The notes under the pieces: generated by a model
Told to the model about the DNA's origin: nothing
Database searches by the model: none
What the model saw: only the letters and a program-made list of their open reading frames with translations
Translations under genes and position numbers: made by a program
From: Ensifer sp. LC11
GTDB taxonomy: Bacteria > Pseudomonadota > Alphaproteobacteria > Rhizobiales > Rhizobiaceae
Reading direction: 5' to 3'
Assembly (NCBI RefSeq): GCF_001695835.1
Contig: NZ_MBSO01000012.1
Coordinates: 248,001-312,000, forward strand
DNA: 64,000 nucleotides
In this document: piece after piece, positions 16,428 through 25,893 of the stretch
Layout of the letters: every line of letters begins with the position of its first letter
How positions within the stretch are numbered: the first letter of the stretch is position 1

Positions 16428-16510
16428 GATGCCCGGCGCCAGAATCAAAATACTAGAGCGTCCTTCGTGCGTTCGTATGAACGCACGGCGCTCTAGTGGC
16501 GCCGGGCATC
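16428..16510. repeat. Nested hairpin: REP-like stem with a rhizobial palindrome in its loop
   Basis: The outer arms GATGCCCGGCGCCA (16428-16441) and TGGCGCCGGGCATC (16497-16510) pair perfectly over 14 bp. Their loop contains a second palindrome: CTAGAGCG (16453-16460) with CGCTCTAG (16489-16496), and an inner 9-bp stem CGTGCGTTC/GAACGCACG. It lies just after the binding-protein stop, where such structures commonly stabilise upstream mRNA so that more binding protein than permease is made. Confidence 0.8.
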
Positions 16511-16651
16511 CCGAGATGCCGGCAGTGGTCGGCCTGTTGCGACCCATTTGAGGTCGCACCGAAATCAACCTGAGATGCCGAGGAACTGGCGCGGCGCCTG
16601 AAGGCCCCGCGTGCCGCGTGCTCTTTTAAGACTTCAGGAACGGAGCTCGAC

Positions 16652-17575
16652 ATGGCTTCAACAGAAACCCTCCGCAGACCGGCCTCCGGTTTCAGGATCA
16701 GCAGGAAGATGCTTCCCTACGTGCTGAGCCTGCCGGCGCTGCTCGTCTGCATCGGCATCCTCATCCCGTTCTTCACGGCGGTCATCTATTCCTTCCAGCG
16801 CTACCGGCTGAGCCAGCCCTGGGCGCGCCAGTTCAACTGGGGCGAAAACTACCTCAACTTCATCACCGATCCGGCCTTCTGGAACACGCTGAAGGTGTCG
16901 CTGCTTTATGCCGGCCTCACCGTGACGCTGGAACTGCTGCTCGGCCTCGGCATTGCGCTCCTCTTGCAGCGGCGCTCGACGGTCAACAACTTCATCTCGA
17001 TCATGCTGCTTCTGCCGCTGATGATCGCGCCGGCGCTGGCCGCGCTGATGTGGAAGCTGATGACCAATCCGAGCTTCGGCATCTTGAGCTACCTCGCCAG
17101 CCTCATCGGGCTGCATGACTTCCGCTGGGCGTCTTCGCCGGATACGGCGCTTCTGACCGTCGTGCTCGTCGATATCTGGGTCTACACGCCCTTCATCATG
17201 ATCCTGCTTCTGGCGGGTCTGCGCTCGCTGCCGACGCAGCCTTTCGAGGCCGCGGCTCTCGACGGCGTGCCGCGCAGCTTCGTCTTCTTCCGCATCACCC
17301 TGCCGATGCTGACGCCCTATATCCTGACGGCGACGCTCTTCCGGCTGCTCGACAGCATCCAGCAGTTCGACATCATCTACGCGATGACCCAAGGCGGGCC
17401 TGGCAACACGCTCACCGTCTTCCAGGTCGAGGCCTATCTCAACTTCTTCCAGTCGACCAATGTCGGCCGTTCGGCAGCGCTTCTGATTATCCTCTGGGCG
17501 ATCACCTACACGCTGTCCAACGTCTTCATCAAGAACTGGCTGCGGCTGCGCGAACGCGCGCGCGGCGAAGCTTAA
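16652..17575 (+). CDS. CUT1 ABC transporter permease (MalF-type)
   Basis: A 307-residue permease with about six membrane helices and the EAA loop EAAALDGVPRSFVFFRITLP at about residues 201-220. This resembles the UgpA/MalF type of sugar and polyol importers. The start is set by GGAACGGAGC. It is followed 11 bases later by its partner permease. Confidence 0.88.
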   Translation: MASTETLRRPASGFRISRKMLPYVLSLPALLVCIGILIPFFTAVIYSFQRYRLSQPWARQFNWGENYLNFITDPAFWNTLKVSLLYAGLTVTLELLLGLGIALLLQRRSTVNNFISIMLLLPLMIAPALAALMWKLMTNPSFGILSYLASLIGLHDFRWASSPDTALLTVVLVDIWVYTPFIMILLLAGLRSLPTQPFEAAALDGVPRSFVFFRITLPMLTPYILTATLFRLLDSIQQFDIIYAMTQGGPGNTLTVFQVEAYLNFFQSTNVGRSAALLIILWAITYTLSNVFIKNWLRLRERARGEA

Positions 17576-17586
17576 AGGAGGGACCA

Positions 17587-18444
17587 ATGGATACCATGTC
17601 TCCGCTCGAACGGACCTTGCGCGGTCTCGCCCTCACGCTCGTCGTCGTCTTCTTCATGTTCCCGATCTTCTGGATCTTCCTGATGTCGTTCCAGACGAAC
17701 GAGACGATCCTCGCGATCCCGCCGTCGATCGTGTTCTCGCCGACCTTGTCGAACTATGCGGCGCTGATCACTGGCAAGCTGCAGACGGCGGCCGGGACGC
17801 TCGACATCGCCTTCATGAGCAATCTCGGCAACTCGATCTTCCTGTCGGTGGCCTCTGTCGCGGTGTCCTTGGTGCTCGGCGTGCCCGCGGCCTATGCCTT
17901 TGCCCGCCACAAGTTCCGGGGTTCGGAAGACATTGCGTTTACGCTGCTCTCCTTCCGCTTCGCGCCGCCGCTGCTGGTCCTCCTGCCGCTGACGCAGTAT
18001 TTCCAGTGGCTCGGCCTTTCCAACACCTATCTCGGGCTGATCTGGGTCTACCAGCTGATCTGCCTGCCGCTCATCCTCTGGATCGTGCGCGGCTATTTCG
18101 AGGATATCTCGGCTGACGTCGAATATGCCTATCGCATCGCCGGTCATTCCTGGTTTGCGACCTTCCGCAAGATCGCGCTCCCGCTTGCCGGCCCCGGTAT
18201 CGCTGCCGCCGGCCTGCTTGCCTTTATCTTCGCCTGGAACAACTTCGTCTTCGCGCTGGTGCTGGCATCCGCCGACAAGCAGCCGGTGACGGTCGGTGCG
18301 CTCGCCTTCGTCACCTCCTCGGGCATCCAATACGGGCAGATCGCCGCCGCCATCGTGCTTTCGGTCACGCCGACGCTCGCACTTGCACTCTACGCCCAGC
18401 GCTACCTCGTCGAAGGCCTGTCGCTCGGCGCGGTGAAGGGATAA
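17587..18444 (+). CDS. CUT1 ABC transporter permease (MalG-type)
   Basis: A 285-residue permease with a short cytoplasmic N-terminus, about six helices and the EAA-like loop EYAYRIAGHSWFATFRKIAL, where E-Y-A replaces the usual E-A-A. It should form the transmembrane heterodimer with the preceding gene product. RBS AAAGGAGGGACC. The first ATPase gene starts 3 bases after its stop. Confidence 0.88.
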   Translation: MDTMSPLERTLRGLALTLVVVFFMFPIFWIFLMSFQTNETILAIPPSIVFSPTLSNYAALITGKLQTAAGTLDIAFMSNLGNSIFLSVASVAVSLVLGVPAAYAFARHKFRGSEDIAFTLLSFRFAPPLLVLLPLTQYFQWLGLSNTYLGLIWVYQLICLPLILWIVRGYFEDISADVEYAYRIAGHSWFATFRKIALPLAGPGIAAAGLLAFIFAWNNFVFALVLASADKQPVTVGALAFVTSSGIQYGQIAAAIVLSVTPTLALALYAQRYLVEGLSLGAVKG

Positions 18445-18447
18445 ACC

Positions 18448-19566
18448 ATGACCACGCTGCAACTGAAGAACATCGTCAAACGCTACAAGAGCCAGACGGT
18501 TCTCGACGACCTCTCGCTCGACGTCGCCGATGGCGAGCGGCTGGTGCTCTTCGGCCCGTCCGGCGCCGGCAAGACCGTGCTTCTACGGCTGGTCGCCGGT
18601 GTCATCGAGCCGGATGAGGGGCGAGTGCTGATCGGCGGTGAGGACATGAGCGATGTCGATGCCGAACATCGCGGTGTCGGCATGGCCTTCCAGAACTTCG
18701 CGCTCTTCCCGCACATGAGCGCCTTCGACAATATCGCCAGCCCCCTGACGGCGACGCGCTCGTCGAAGGAGAAGATCACGGCCGGCGTGCAGAAGGTCGC
18801 GAAGCTGCTCAAGATCGACCATGTCCTGACGCATCACCCGAAGGCGCTTTCGAACGGCCAGAAGCAGAGAACGGCGCTTGCCCGTGCGCTGGTCGGCTCG
18901 CCGCCGCTCTTGCTGCTCGACGATCCCTTGCGCAACGTCGATGCGAAGCTGCGCTTCGAGATGCGGCTGGAACTGCCGCGGCTTTTGGCGGCGCAAGGCG
19001 CGACCGTCGTCTACGTTACCCAGGACTACAAGGAAGCGATGGCGCTCGGTGACCGGATTGCGGTGATGGCGGCCGGCCGCATCCACCAGATCGGCACGCC
19101 GCAGGAGATCTATACGGCGCCCGCCGATATCGAGATCGCGCGGCTCTTTGGCGATCCCACCATCAACCTGCTCGATGTCGCGCCGCAGCGAAGCGGCGAG
19201 GGGGTGTTTGTCGAGCTTTCCAACATCCGAGTGCGGCTTGCGGACTATGGTTCCGATGTCGTCGGCCGGCAGTGTGTCCTTGGTCTCCGGCCGGAGGCGA
19301 TCAGCTTCGTCGACGCTTCTGCACCTGGCGCGATCCCCGTAGCGGTCGAAGCGGAAACGCCGCTCAACGAGAAGACCGTGACGCTCACGCTCACCGCCCG
19401 CGGCCGCGAAATCCTGGTGTCGCGACCGGCCGGAACGCCTGGTCCGACTGTCGGTTCGGCCCATATTTCCGTCAATGGCATGCAGGCATTGCTTTTCGAC
19501 AGGGCGAGCGGCGCGCTGCTGCCGCGCGCCGACATCGCAGCCAAGCGCAATGGAGAAGCGGCATGA
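18448..19566 (+). CDS. ABC transporter ATPase subunit 1, with degenerate catalytic residues
   Basis: A 372-residue ATP-binding subunit with Walker A GPSGAGKTV and Q-loop AFQNFALFPHM. Three catalytic motifs deviate: the signature is LSNGQKQR rather than LSGGQ, Walker B ends DDP rather than DEP (LLLLDDPLRNVD), and the switch histidine is glutamine (YVTQDYKEA). The C-terminal TOBE region is present. It overlaps the second ATPase gene by 4 bases, so the pair probably forms a heterodimer in which this subunit's own nucleotide site hydrolyses ATP poorly. The design resembles GlpS/GlpT of rhizobial glycerol transport. Confidence 0.88.
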   Translation: MTTLQLKNIVKRYKSQTVLDDLSLDVADGERLVLFGPSGAGKTVLLRLVAGVIEPDEGRVLIGGEDMSDVDAEHRGVGMAFQNFALFPHMSAFDNIASPLTATRSSKEKITAGVQKVAKLLKIDHVLTHHPKALSNGQKQRTALARALVGSPPLLLLDDPLRNVDAKLRFEMRLELPRLLAAQGATVVYVTQDYKEAMALGDRIAVMAAGRIHQIGTPQEIYTAPADIEIARLFGDPTINLLDVAPQRSGEGVFVELSNIRVRLADYGSDVVGRQCVLGLRPEAISFVDASAPGAIPVAVEAETPLNEKTVTLTLTARGREILVSRPAGTPGPTVGSAHISVNGMQALLFDRASGALLPRADIAAKRNGEAA

Positions 19567-20687
19567 CCGACACCGCGCTTTTGATCAAGGACGTCGACAA
19601 GTTCTACGGCCCCGTCGACTACGGCGTGCATGCCGTGAAGAAGCTGAACATGGATGTGCGAAAGGGCGAGATCATCGCGCTGCTCGGCTCGTCCGGCTGC
19701 GGCAAGACCTCGACGCTGCGCATGATCGCCGGCTTCGAGGCGGTGTCGCGCGGCACGATTTCGCTTGCCGGCCGTCCGGTGCAGACCCTGCCGCCGGTGC
19801 GCCGCAACGTCGCCATGGCGTTTGAGGGCTATTCGCTCTATCCGCCTTTGACGGTGCGGGAGAATATCGCCTTTGCGCTGAAGGCCTCGAAGCTTTCGCA
19901 GGCTGTTGTCGACGAGAAGGTGGCCGGTATCGCCAAGCTTCTCGAGATCGAGGACGTTCTCGGGCGCTATCCGAGCTCGATCTCCGGCGGCCAGCAGCAG
20001 CGGGCCTCGCTCGGGCGGGCGCTGATCCGTGATGCCAACCTGCATCTGCTCGACGAGCCGATGGGGCAGCTGGAGCCGCAGCTGCGCGCGCTCTTACGCG
20101 GCCGCATCAAGCACTTCATCAAGGAGCGCGGCCTGACCGCGATCCTCGTCACCCACGACCAGACGGAGGCGAATGCGCTTGCCGACCGCATTGCCGTCAT
20201 GGAAGGCGGCGTGCTGCAGCAGTTCGACACGCCGCAGAAGATCAAGGAGCGGCCGGCCAACCTCTTCACCGGCACCTTCGTCGGCGAGCCGCCGATGAAC
20301 GTCTTTGAAGCCAGCGTCACCGGCTCCGAAAGCAAAATGGCTTTTGGGCTGAAGGACGGGGTACGGCTCGAATATGCGGCTTCCGATTTTTCGCATGCGG
20401 TGCGTGACGAACTCATCAAGCGGCAGAAGGTGGTGCTCGGCATCCGGCCCTATTCGGTGCGCCGCAGCGCCGATGGCGTCACCGGTCGCGTTGCCGTCAA
20501 CCAGTGGCTTGGCGACCAGACCCATATCGCCGCCGATTTTGCCGGCGGTACCCTGGTGCTGGTCGAGCACGACCGTACGGAACTGGATGACGGCCAGCCG
20601 ATCGGCATCCATCTCGACCCGTCGAGCCTGCACGTCTTCGATGGCGACAGCGGGCGGGCGATCAGCCATGGACAGGAGCTCGCCTGA
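19563..20687 (+). CDS. ABC transporter ATPase subunit 2 (Q-loop glutamine replaced)
   Basis: A 374-residue ATPase with intact Walker A (GSSGCGKTS), signature (ISGGQQQR), catalytic glutamate (HLLDEPMG) and switch His (VTHDQTEA). The Q-loop glutamine is a glutamate (MAFEGYSLYPPL), and the D-loop reads MGQLEPQ rather than SxLDxx. A TOBE domain follows. ATG overlaps the preceding stop (ATGA). It supplies the probably competent half of an asymmetric ATPase pair driving the polyol importer. Confidence 0.88.
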   Translation: MTDTALLIKDVDKFYGPVDYGVHAVKKLNMDVRKGEIIALLGSSGCGKTSTLRMIAGFEAVSRGTISLAGRPVQTLPPVRRNVAMAFEGYSLYPPLTVRENIAFALKASKLSQAVVDEKVAGIAKLLEIEDVLGRYPSSISGGQQQRASLGRALIRDANLHLLDEPMGQLEPQLRALLRGRIKHFIKERGLTAILVTHDQTEANALADRIAVMEGGVLQQFDTPQKIKERPANLFTGTFVGEPPMNVFEASVTGSESKMAFGLKDGVRLEYAASDFSHAVRDELIKRQKVVLGIRPYSVRRSADGVTGRVAVNQWLGDQTHIAADFAGGTLVLVEHDRTELDDGQPIGIHLDPSSLHVFDGDSGRAISHGQELA

Positions 20688-22264
20688 TGCGGGACATCCT
20701 CATCGGCATCGATGCGGGCACGTCGGTCATCAAGTCGGTGGCCTTCGATCTCCGCGGCCGGCAGATCGCCATGGCCGCCCTGCCGAACGCCTATGAGGCC
20801 GTCGGCCGCGCCGGCAGCGTGCAGGATCTCGACCGCACCTGGGCCGACGCGGCAACGACGCTGAAGCAGCTCTCCGAGAAGATCGAGAACCTTGCCCACC
20901 GGGTCGTTGCGATCGCGGTGACCGGCCAGGGTGACGGCACCTGGATGATCGACAGGGACGGCGCGCCGGTCGGCAAGGGTTGGCTCTGGCTCGATGCGCG
21001 CGCCGGCGAGACGGTCGAGCGGCTGCGCGGCGACAGCGGCGACGTTGCCCGGTTCGAAAGCACCGGCTCAGGCCTTGCCGCCTGCCAGCAGGGGCCGCAG
21101 CTTCGCTGGATGTGCGACCATGCGCCTGAAATGCTCAATGGTGTCGCCACCACCTTCCATTGCAAGGACTGGCTCTATTACAAGCTGACCGGCAAACGGG
21201 CGACCGATCCGTCCGAGGCGAATTTTAGCTTCGGCAATTTCCGTACCCGCAGCTATAGCGACGACGTCATCGCCTTCCTCGGCCTTAACAAGCTGAAACA
21301 TGTGCTGCCCGAGATCGTCGATGGTGCCTCGACCCATCACCAACTCTCAAGCGAAGCCGCGAAGGCAACCGGACTCACCGAGGGTACGCCCATCGTGCTC
21401 GGTTACGTCGATGTCGTCTGCACTGCACTTGGCGCAGGGCTCTATGATCCGGGCACCGATACCGGCTGCTCGATCATCGGCTCGACCGGCATGCACATGC
21501 GCCTTGCCAACGGCGCCGACGATGTGCGGCTCAACCGCGATCTCACCGGCTACACCATGTGCATGCCGATCCCGGGCGCCTACGCGCAGATGCAGTCGAA
21601 CATGGCGGCGACGCTCAACATCGACTGGATCCTGTCGCTTGCCTCAGGGCTGCTGAAGAGCATGGGCGTGGAGAAGTCGAAGAGCGAGCTGCTCGTCCAT
21701 GTCGACGGCTGGCTGGCGGATGCCAAGGACACGCCGCTGATCTTCCAGCCCTATATCTCGGAGGCCGGCGAACGCGGACCATTTGTCGATGCGTCGGCGC
21801 GCGCGTCCTTCGTCGGGCTCTCGGTCAACCATAGCTTCGGCGACATGGTGAAGGCGGTCTTCGACGGGCTCGCCATGGCGGCGCGCGATTGCTACGCCGA
21901 GATGGGGCCGCTGCCGGCTCGCATCCGGCTGACCGGTGGTGCTGCCCGCAGCGCCTCGCTTCGCCGCATCCTCGGTGCAGCCCTTGGTGCCAGCGTCCAG
22001 ACGAGCGAGCGGGAAGAGGCGGGGGCGGCCGGTGCCGCCATGATCGCCGCCGTCTCGCTCGGCATCTATCCCTCGATGGCCGATTGCCTCGGCGATTGGG
22101 TCACATCTTACCAGCGGCCCGCCGAGGCTCCCGACCCGGCGCTTGCCCGCCGGTTTGACGAACTCTTTCCCACCTATCAGCAGTCGCGAACCGCGCTCAG
22201 ACCCGTCTGGCATGCACTCTCCCAAGGCGCGGCCGCGGAAGACCAACAGGAAACATCGAAATGA
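20687..22264 (+). CDS. eryA: FGGY-family carbohydrate kinase, erythritol kinase-like (EryA)
   Basis: A 525-residue sugar kinase with the N-terminal phosphate motif GIDAGTSVIK (residues 7-16), a second phosphate segment IIGSTGMHM and the C-terminal adenosine motif RLTGGAARS. Length and neighbours fit EryA, which phosphorylates erythritol to L-erythritol 4-phosphate. Its start overlaps the ATPase stop. A kinase for another short polyol transported by the same system remains possible. Confidence 0.75.
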   Translation: MRDILIGIDAGTSVIKSVAFDLRGRQIAMAALPNAYEAVGRAGSVQDLDRTWADAATTLKQLSEKIENLAHRVVAIAVTGQGDGTWMIDRDGAPVGKGWLWLDARAGETVERLRGDSGDVARFESTGSGLAACQQGPQLRWMCDHAPEMLNGVATTFHCKDWLYYKLTGKRATDPSEANFSFGNFRTRSYSDDVIAFLGLNKLKHVLPEIVDGASTHHQLSSEAAKATGLTEGTPIVLGYVDVVCTALGAGLYDPGTDTGCSIIGSTGMHMRLANGADDVRLNRDLTGYTMCMPIPGAYAQMQSNMAATLNIDWILSLASGLLKSMGVEKSKSELLVHVDGWLADAKDTPLIFQPYISEAGERGPFVDASARASFVGLSVNHSFGDMVKAVFDGLAMAARDCYAEMGPLPARIRLTGGAARSASLRRILGAALGASVQTSEREEAGAAGAAMIAAVSLGIYPSMADCLGDWVTSYQRPAEAPDPALARRFDELFPTYQQSRTALRPVWHALSQGAAAEDQQETSK

Positions 22265-23298
22265 AGAAGATAGCCATTATCGGCGACCGGTTCATGCTGC
22301 CGGACGTGTTTCGCGACAAGATCGTCGAGGCGACCGGCAACGGCCATGATATCCGCACGCTCGAACTGCCCTGGCCCGATGTGCCGATGGAGCACGGTTA
22401 TGCGGTCGAGGGCATGGACGGGCTGAAGGAGTATCTCGGCAAGCCCGAGGACATCATCGCGTTCATCGGTGACGCGGAAATCCTGGTGACGCAGCTGGCG
22501 CCGCTGTCTCGTGCGATGCTGAAGGCGCTTCCCGGCCTGAAGCTCGTCGCGGTCTCCCGTGGAGGCCCGGTCAATATCGACATGGGTGCAGCAAGAGATG
22601 CCGGCGTTCGCGTTGTCAACACCCCCGGCCGCAATGCGAATGCCGTCGCCGAGTTCACGCTCGGGGCGATTCTCGCGGAAACGCGGCTGATCCGTACCGG
22701 CCATGAGGCGCTACGCAAGGGCGAATGGCGTGGCGATCTCTACCGGGCCGACCGCACCGGCCGCGAGCTTTGCGAAATGACCGTCGGCGTCATCGGCTAC
22801 GGCAATATCGGCACCAAGGTGGTGCGCCTCTTGCGCGCCTTCGGCAGCAAGGTGCTGGTGCATGATCCCTATGTGCAGTTGTCCGCCGACGATCTCAACG
22901 CCGGCGTCGAGCAGGTTTCGCTCGATGCGCTGCTTTCCCGTTCCGACGTCGTGACGCTTCATCCGCGCGTGACCGAGGAAACGCGAAACATGATGAACGC
23001 CGAGACCTTTGCCAGGATGAAGCCGGGCGCGATCTTCGTGAACACGGCGCGTGGGCCCCTCTGCGACTACGATGCACTCTACGAAAACCTGGTGGGCGGT
23101 CACCTCTCGGCGGCGATGCTCGAGACCTTTGCCGTCGAGCCGGTGCCGGAGGACTGGCCGCTGCTGAAACTTCAAAACGTGACGCTGACGCCGCATATCG
23201 CCGGCGCCTCGGTGCGCACCGTCACCTACGCCGCCGAAATGGCCGCCGAGGAAGTGCGCCGCTACATCGCCGGTCTGCCGCCGGTCAATCCGTGCTGA
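22261..23298 (+). CDS. D-isomer-specific 2-hydroxyacid dehydrogenase family protein
   Basis: A 345-residue NAD-dependent dehydrogenase. It has the Rossmann motif VGVIGYGNIG and the catalytic trio of the family: Arg in VNTARGPLCD, Glu in MLETFAVEPVP and His in TPHIAGAS. Automatic annotation would probably call it phosphoglycerate dehydrogenase, but it lacks the regulatory C-terminal domain of SerA. Inside a polyol operon between eryA and eryB, overlapping eryA by 4 bases, oxidation of a sugar acid or reduction of a 2-keto acid from the pathway is more likely. Substrate unknown. Confidence 0.8.
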   Translation: MKKIAIIGDRFMLPDVFRDKIVEATGNGHDIRTLELPWPDVPMEHGYAVEGMDGLKEYLGKPEDIIAFIGDAEILVTQLAPLSRAMLKALPGLKLVAVSRGGPVNIDMGAARDAGVRVVNTPGRNANAVAEFTLGAILAETRLIRTGHEALRKGEWRGDLYRADRTGRELCEMTVGVIGYGNIGTKVVRLLRAFGSKVLVHDPYVQLSADDLNAGVEQVSLDALLSRSDVVTLHPRVTEETRNMMNAETFARMKPGAIFVNTARGPLCDYDALYENLVGGHLSAAMLETFAVEPVPEDWPLLKLQNVTLTPHIAGASVRTVTYAAEMAAEEVRRYIAGLPPVNPC

Positions 23299-23315
23299 TG
23301 ACAGGAGCAACGACG

Positions 23316-24830
23316 GTGAGTTCCGAGACCGGAATATACGATCTGTTCGTCGTCGGCGGCGGCGTCAACGGCGCGGGCATTGCGCGCGATGCCGCCGGGC
23401 GGGGGCTCTCGGTGCTCTTGTGCGAGAAGGACGATCTGGCGCAAGGGACGAGCTCGCGCTCGGGCAAGCTTGTCCATGGCGGCCTGCGCTATCTCGAATA
23501 TTACGAGTTCCGGCTGGTGCGCGAGGCGCTGATCGAACGCGAAGTGCTGCTTTCCTCCGCACCGCACATCATCTGGCCGATGCGTTTCGTGCTGCCGCAC
23601 AATCCTGCGGACCGGCCGGCCTGGCTCGTGCGGCTCGGCCTTTTCCTCTACGACCATCTCGGCGGGCGTAAGCGCTTGCCGGGCACCCGCAGCCTCGACC
23701 TTTCGACCGCGCCCGAGGGTGCGCCGATCAAGAATGAATACCGCAAGGCCTTCGAATATTCCGACTGTTGGGTGGATGACGCGCGCCTCGTGGTTCTGAA
23801 CGCGCTCGACGCCCGCGCCCGTGGCGCGCGGATTTTGACGCGCACCGCCTGCAGCGCGATCCGCCGGCGCGACGGGCTCTGGGTGATCGAGATGACCGAT
23901 ACCCGCACCGGCGTGAAGACCGAGGTGAAGGCGCGCTGCGTCGTCAACACCGCCGGCCCCTGGGTCAACGATGTCATCGGCCGGATCGGTGGGCTGAATT
24001 CCAGCCGCAGCGTGCGGCTGGTCAAGGGCAGCCATATCGTCGTGCCGAAATTCTGGGAAGGGCGGCAGGCCTATCTCGTCCAGAACCCGGACAAGCGGGT
24101 GATCTTCATCAACCCCTACCAGAACGACCTGGCGCTGATCGGCACGACGGATATTCCCTATGAGGGCCGGCCGGAGGATGTGGCGGCCGACGGCAACGAG
24201 ATCAGCTATCTCCTGAAATCGGTGAACCGCTACTTCAAGCAGCAGCTCACATCCGACGATATCGTCTACAGCTTCTCCGGCGTACGCCCGCTCTACGACG
24301 ACAATGCCGAAAACCCGTCAGCCGTTACCCGCGACTATATCTTCGAAGTCGACGCGAGCGATGGCCAGGCACCATTGCTTTCGGTTTTCGGCGGCAAGAT
24401 CACCACTTTCCGCAAGCTTTCCGAACATGCGCTGGAGCGGCTGAAGCCCTTCTTTCCCAAGATGGGGCCGGCCTGGACGGCGCGGGCGCATTTGCCTGGC
24501 GGCGACATGGCGGATGCCGACTTCGAGCAGTTCCTGGGCGATCTGAAGGCGCGCTACCGCTTTCTGCCGGCGGATCTCGCCAAGCACTATGCGCGGCTTT
24601 ACGGCACGCGGACGCATGCGTTGCTCGCCGGTGCCGACGCGGTCGAGGATCTCGGCCCGGCCTTCGGTCCGCACTTTCGCGAGCGCGAGGCGCGCTTCCT
24701 CATCGACAACGAATGGGCGCAGACGGCCGACGACATTCTCGACCGGCGGACCAAGCACGGCCTGCACATGACACCAGCCGAACGGCAGGCCTTCACCCAT
24801 TGGCTGGAACGCCAGCAGCAAGCGGCCTGA
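23316..24830 (+). CDS. eryB: GlpD-like FAD-dependent dehydrogenase, erythritol-4-phosphate dehydrogenase (EryB)
   Basis: A 504-residue flavoprotein of the glycerol-3-phosphate dehydrogenase family: FAD motif DLFVVGGGVNGAGIARDAAG, then SSRSGKLVHGGLRYLEY, and the C-terminal VFGGKITTFRKL. EryB of Brucella (about 500 residues) oxidises L-erythritol 4-phosphate to a tetrulose phosphate, passing electrons to the membrane quinone pool. I chose GTG at 23316, preceded by AGGAG with good spacing; the earlier GTG at 23292 overlaps the upstream stop and has no site. GlpD itself is the alternative, but the context favours EryB. Confidence 0.8.
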   Translation: MSSETGIYDLFVVGGGVNGAGIARDAAGRGLSVLLCEKDDLAQGTSSRSGKLVHGGLRYLEYYEFRLVREALIEREVLLSSAPHIIWPMRFVLPHNPADRPAWLVRLGLFLYDHLGGRKRLPGTRSLDLSTAPEGAPIKNEYRKAFEYSDCWVDDARLVVLNALDARARGARILTRTACSAIRRRDGLWVIEMTDTRTGVKTEVKARCVVNTAGPWVNDVIGRIGGLNSSRSVRLVKGSHIVVPKFWEGRQAYLVQNPDKRVIFINPYQNDLALIGTTDIPYEGRPEDVAADGNEISYLLKSVNRYFKQQLTSDDIVYSFSGVRPLYDDNAENPSAVTRDYIFEVDASDGQAPLLSVFGGKITTFRKLSEHALERLKPFFPKMGPAWTARAHLPGGDMADADFEQFLGDLKARYRFLPADLAKHYARLYGTRTHALLAGADAVEDLGPAFGPHFREREARFLIDNEWAQTADDILDRRTKHGLHMTPAERQAFTHWLERQQQAA

Positions 24831-24840
24831 AGGAGATCGG

Positions 24841-25893
24841 ATGCGAAGTCTGGAATTCGAAGCGCTTCTCGACCTTTCGGCCCGCGTCGGGGCAGACCCG
24901 CTGCTGGTACAGGGGGCGGGCGGCAACATCTCGATCAAGGAGGGCGGCACGCTCTGGATCAAGGCATCGGGTCTTTGGCTTGCGCATGCGCGCCAGCGCG
25001 ACGTGATGGTGCCGGTGGCGCTCGATCCGTTGCTGGAGGCGCTGGAACGCGACGACCCGACGGCGGAGAAAGCGCAGGATTTCGTGATTGCCGCGCAGAA
25101 CGCCTCGGGCCTGCGCCCATCGATCGAAACGACGGTGCATGCGCTGATGCCGCAGAAGGTGGTGGTGCACGTGCACTGCGTCGAGACGATCGCGACGGCG
25201 GTGCAGACCAATGGCGCGGCGATTGCCGCCGAGCGGCTTGCCGGTTACGGCCATGTCTTCGTGCCCTATGCCCGCCCGGGGCTGCCGCTGGCCAAGGCGA
25301 TTGCCGAACGGATGCAGGACAACACCTCTGTGCTGGTCCTCGGCAATCATGGCCTGGTCGTCGCGGCCGAAAGCGTCATCGATGCGGCGATCCTGTTGAC
25401 GGATGTTACGCGCCGCCTGACCGGCACGCGGCGGCATGCGCCGACCGCCGATCTCGTATCGCTCGGTCGCCTTGCCGTTGATAGTGATTATCGCCTGCCG
25501 GAGGATATCAGGCTGCATTCCATTGCTGCCGATCTGGACAGTTGCCGGATCGCGGCCGGTGGCAGCCTCTATCCCGATCATGTGATCTTTCTCGGCAAGG
25601 GCGCTGTCGTTGCCGCACCCGGCGAGACGGCGCTCTCGATCGAGGCGAAGCGGCGCGCGAGTGGCGAGAGCCTGCCGCCGCTCCTGCTTTTCCCCGGCAA
25701 GGGTGTTCTGGTGCAGAAGGAGATTTCCGCCGGCGCCTTCGCGATGGCCCGCTGCCTTGCCGACGTGACGGCCCGCATTCCGGCTGACACGCGCCTGCGC
25801 TACCTGACGGAAGCGGAAAACGCCGAGCTTCTCGGCTGGGACGCGGAAAAGTACCGCCAGCAGCTCAACCGTGCGGGACAGGTGCTGCAATGA
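24841..25893 (+). CDS. Class II aldolase/adducin family protein
   Basis: A 350-residue protein with the class II aldolase fold: GAGGNISIK near residue 28, zinc ligands in VVHVHCVE, and GNHGLVVAAE. Relatives cleave ketose 1-phosphates to DHAP and an aldehyde, or decarboxylate 3-oxo-tetronate 4-phosphate. The length exceeds the roughly 215-residue minimal aldolase by about 130 C-terminal residues, seen also in RhaD-like fusions. It overlaps the following kinase by 4 bases, so the two probably act on linked intermediates. Confidence 0.8.
   Translation: MRSLEFEALLDLSARVGADPLLVQGAGGNISIKEGGTLWIKASGLWLAHARQRDVMVPVALDPLLEALERDDPTAEKAQDFVIAAQNASGLRPSIETTVHALMPQKVVVHVHCVETIATAVQTNGAAIAAERLAGYGHVFVPYARPGLPLAKAIAERMQDNTSVLVLGNHGLVVAAESVIDAAILLTDVTRRLTGTRRHAPTADLVSLGRLAVDSDYRLPEDIRLHSIAADLDSCRIAAGGSLYPDHVIFLGKGAVVAAPGETALSIEAKRRASGESLPPLLLFPGKGVLVQKEISAGAFAMARCLADVTARIPADTRLRYLTEAENAELLGWDAEKYRQQLNRAGQVLQ

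Noticed and set aside
22261-23298. Calling the 2-hydroxyacid dehydrogenase SerA
   Set aside because: It is too short for SerA with its regulatory domains and is embedded in a polyol operon with 4-bp overlap to eryA.
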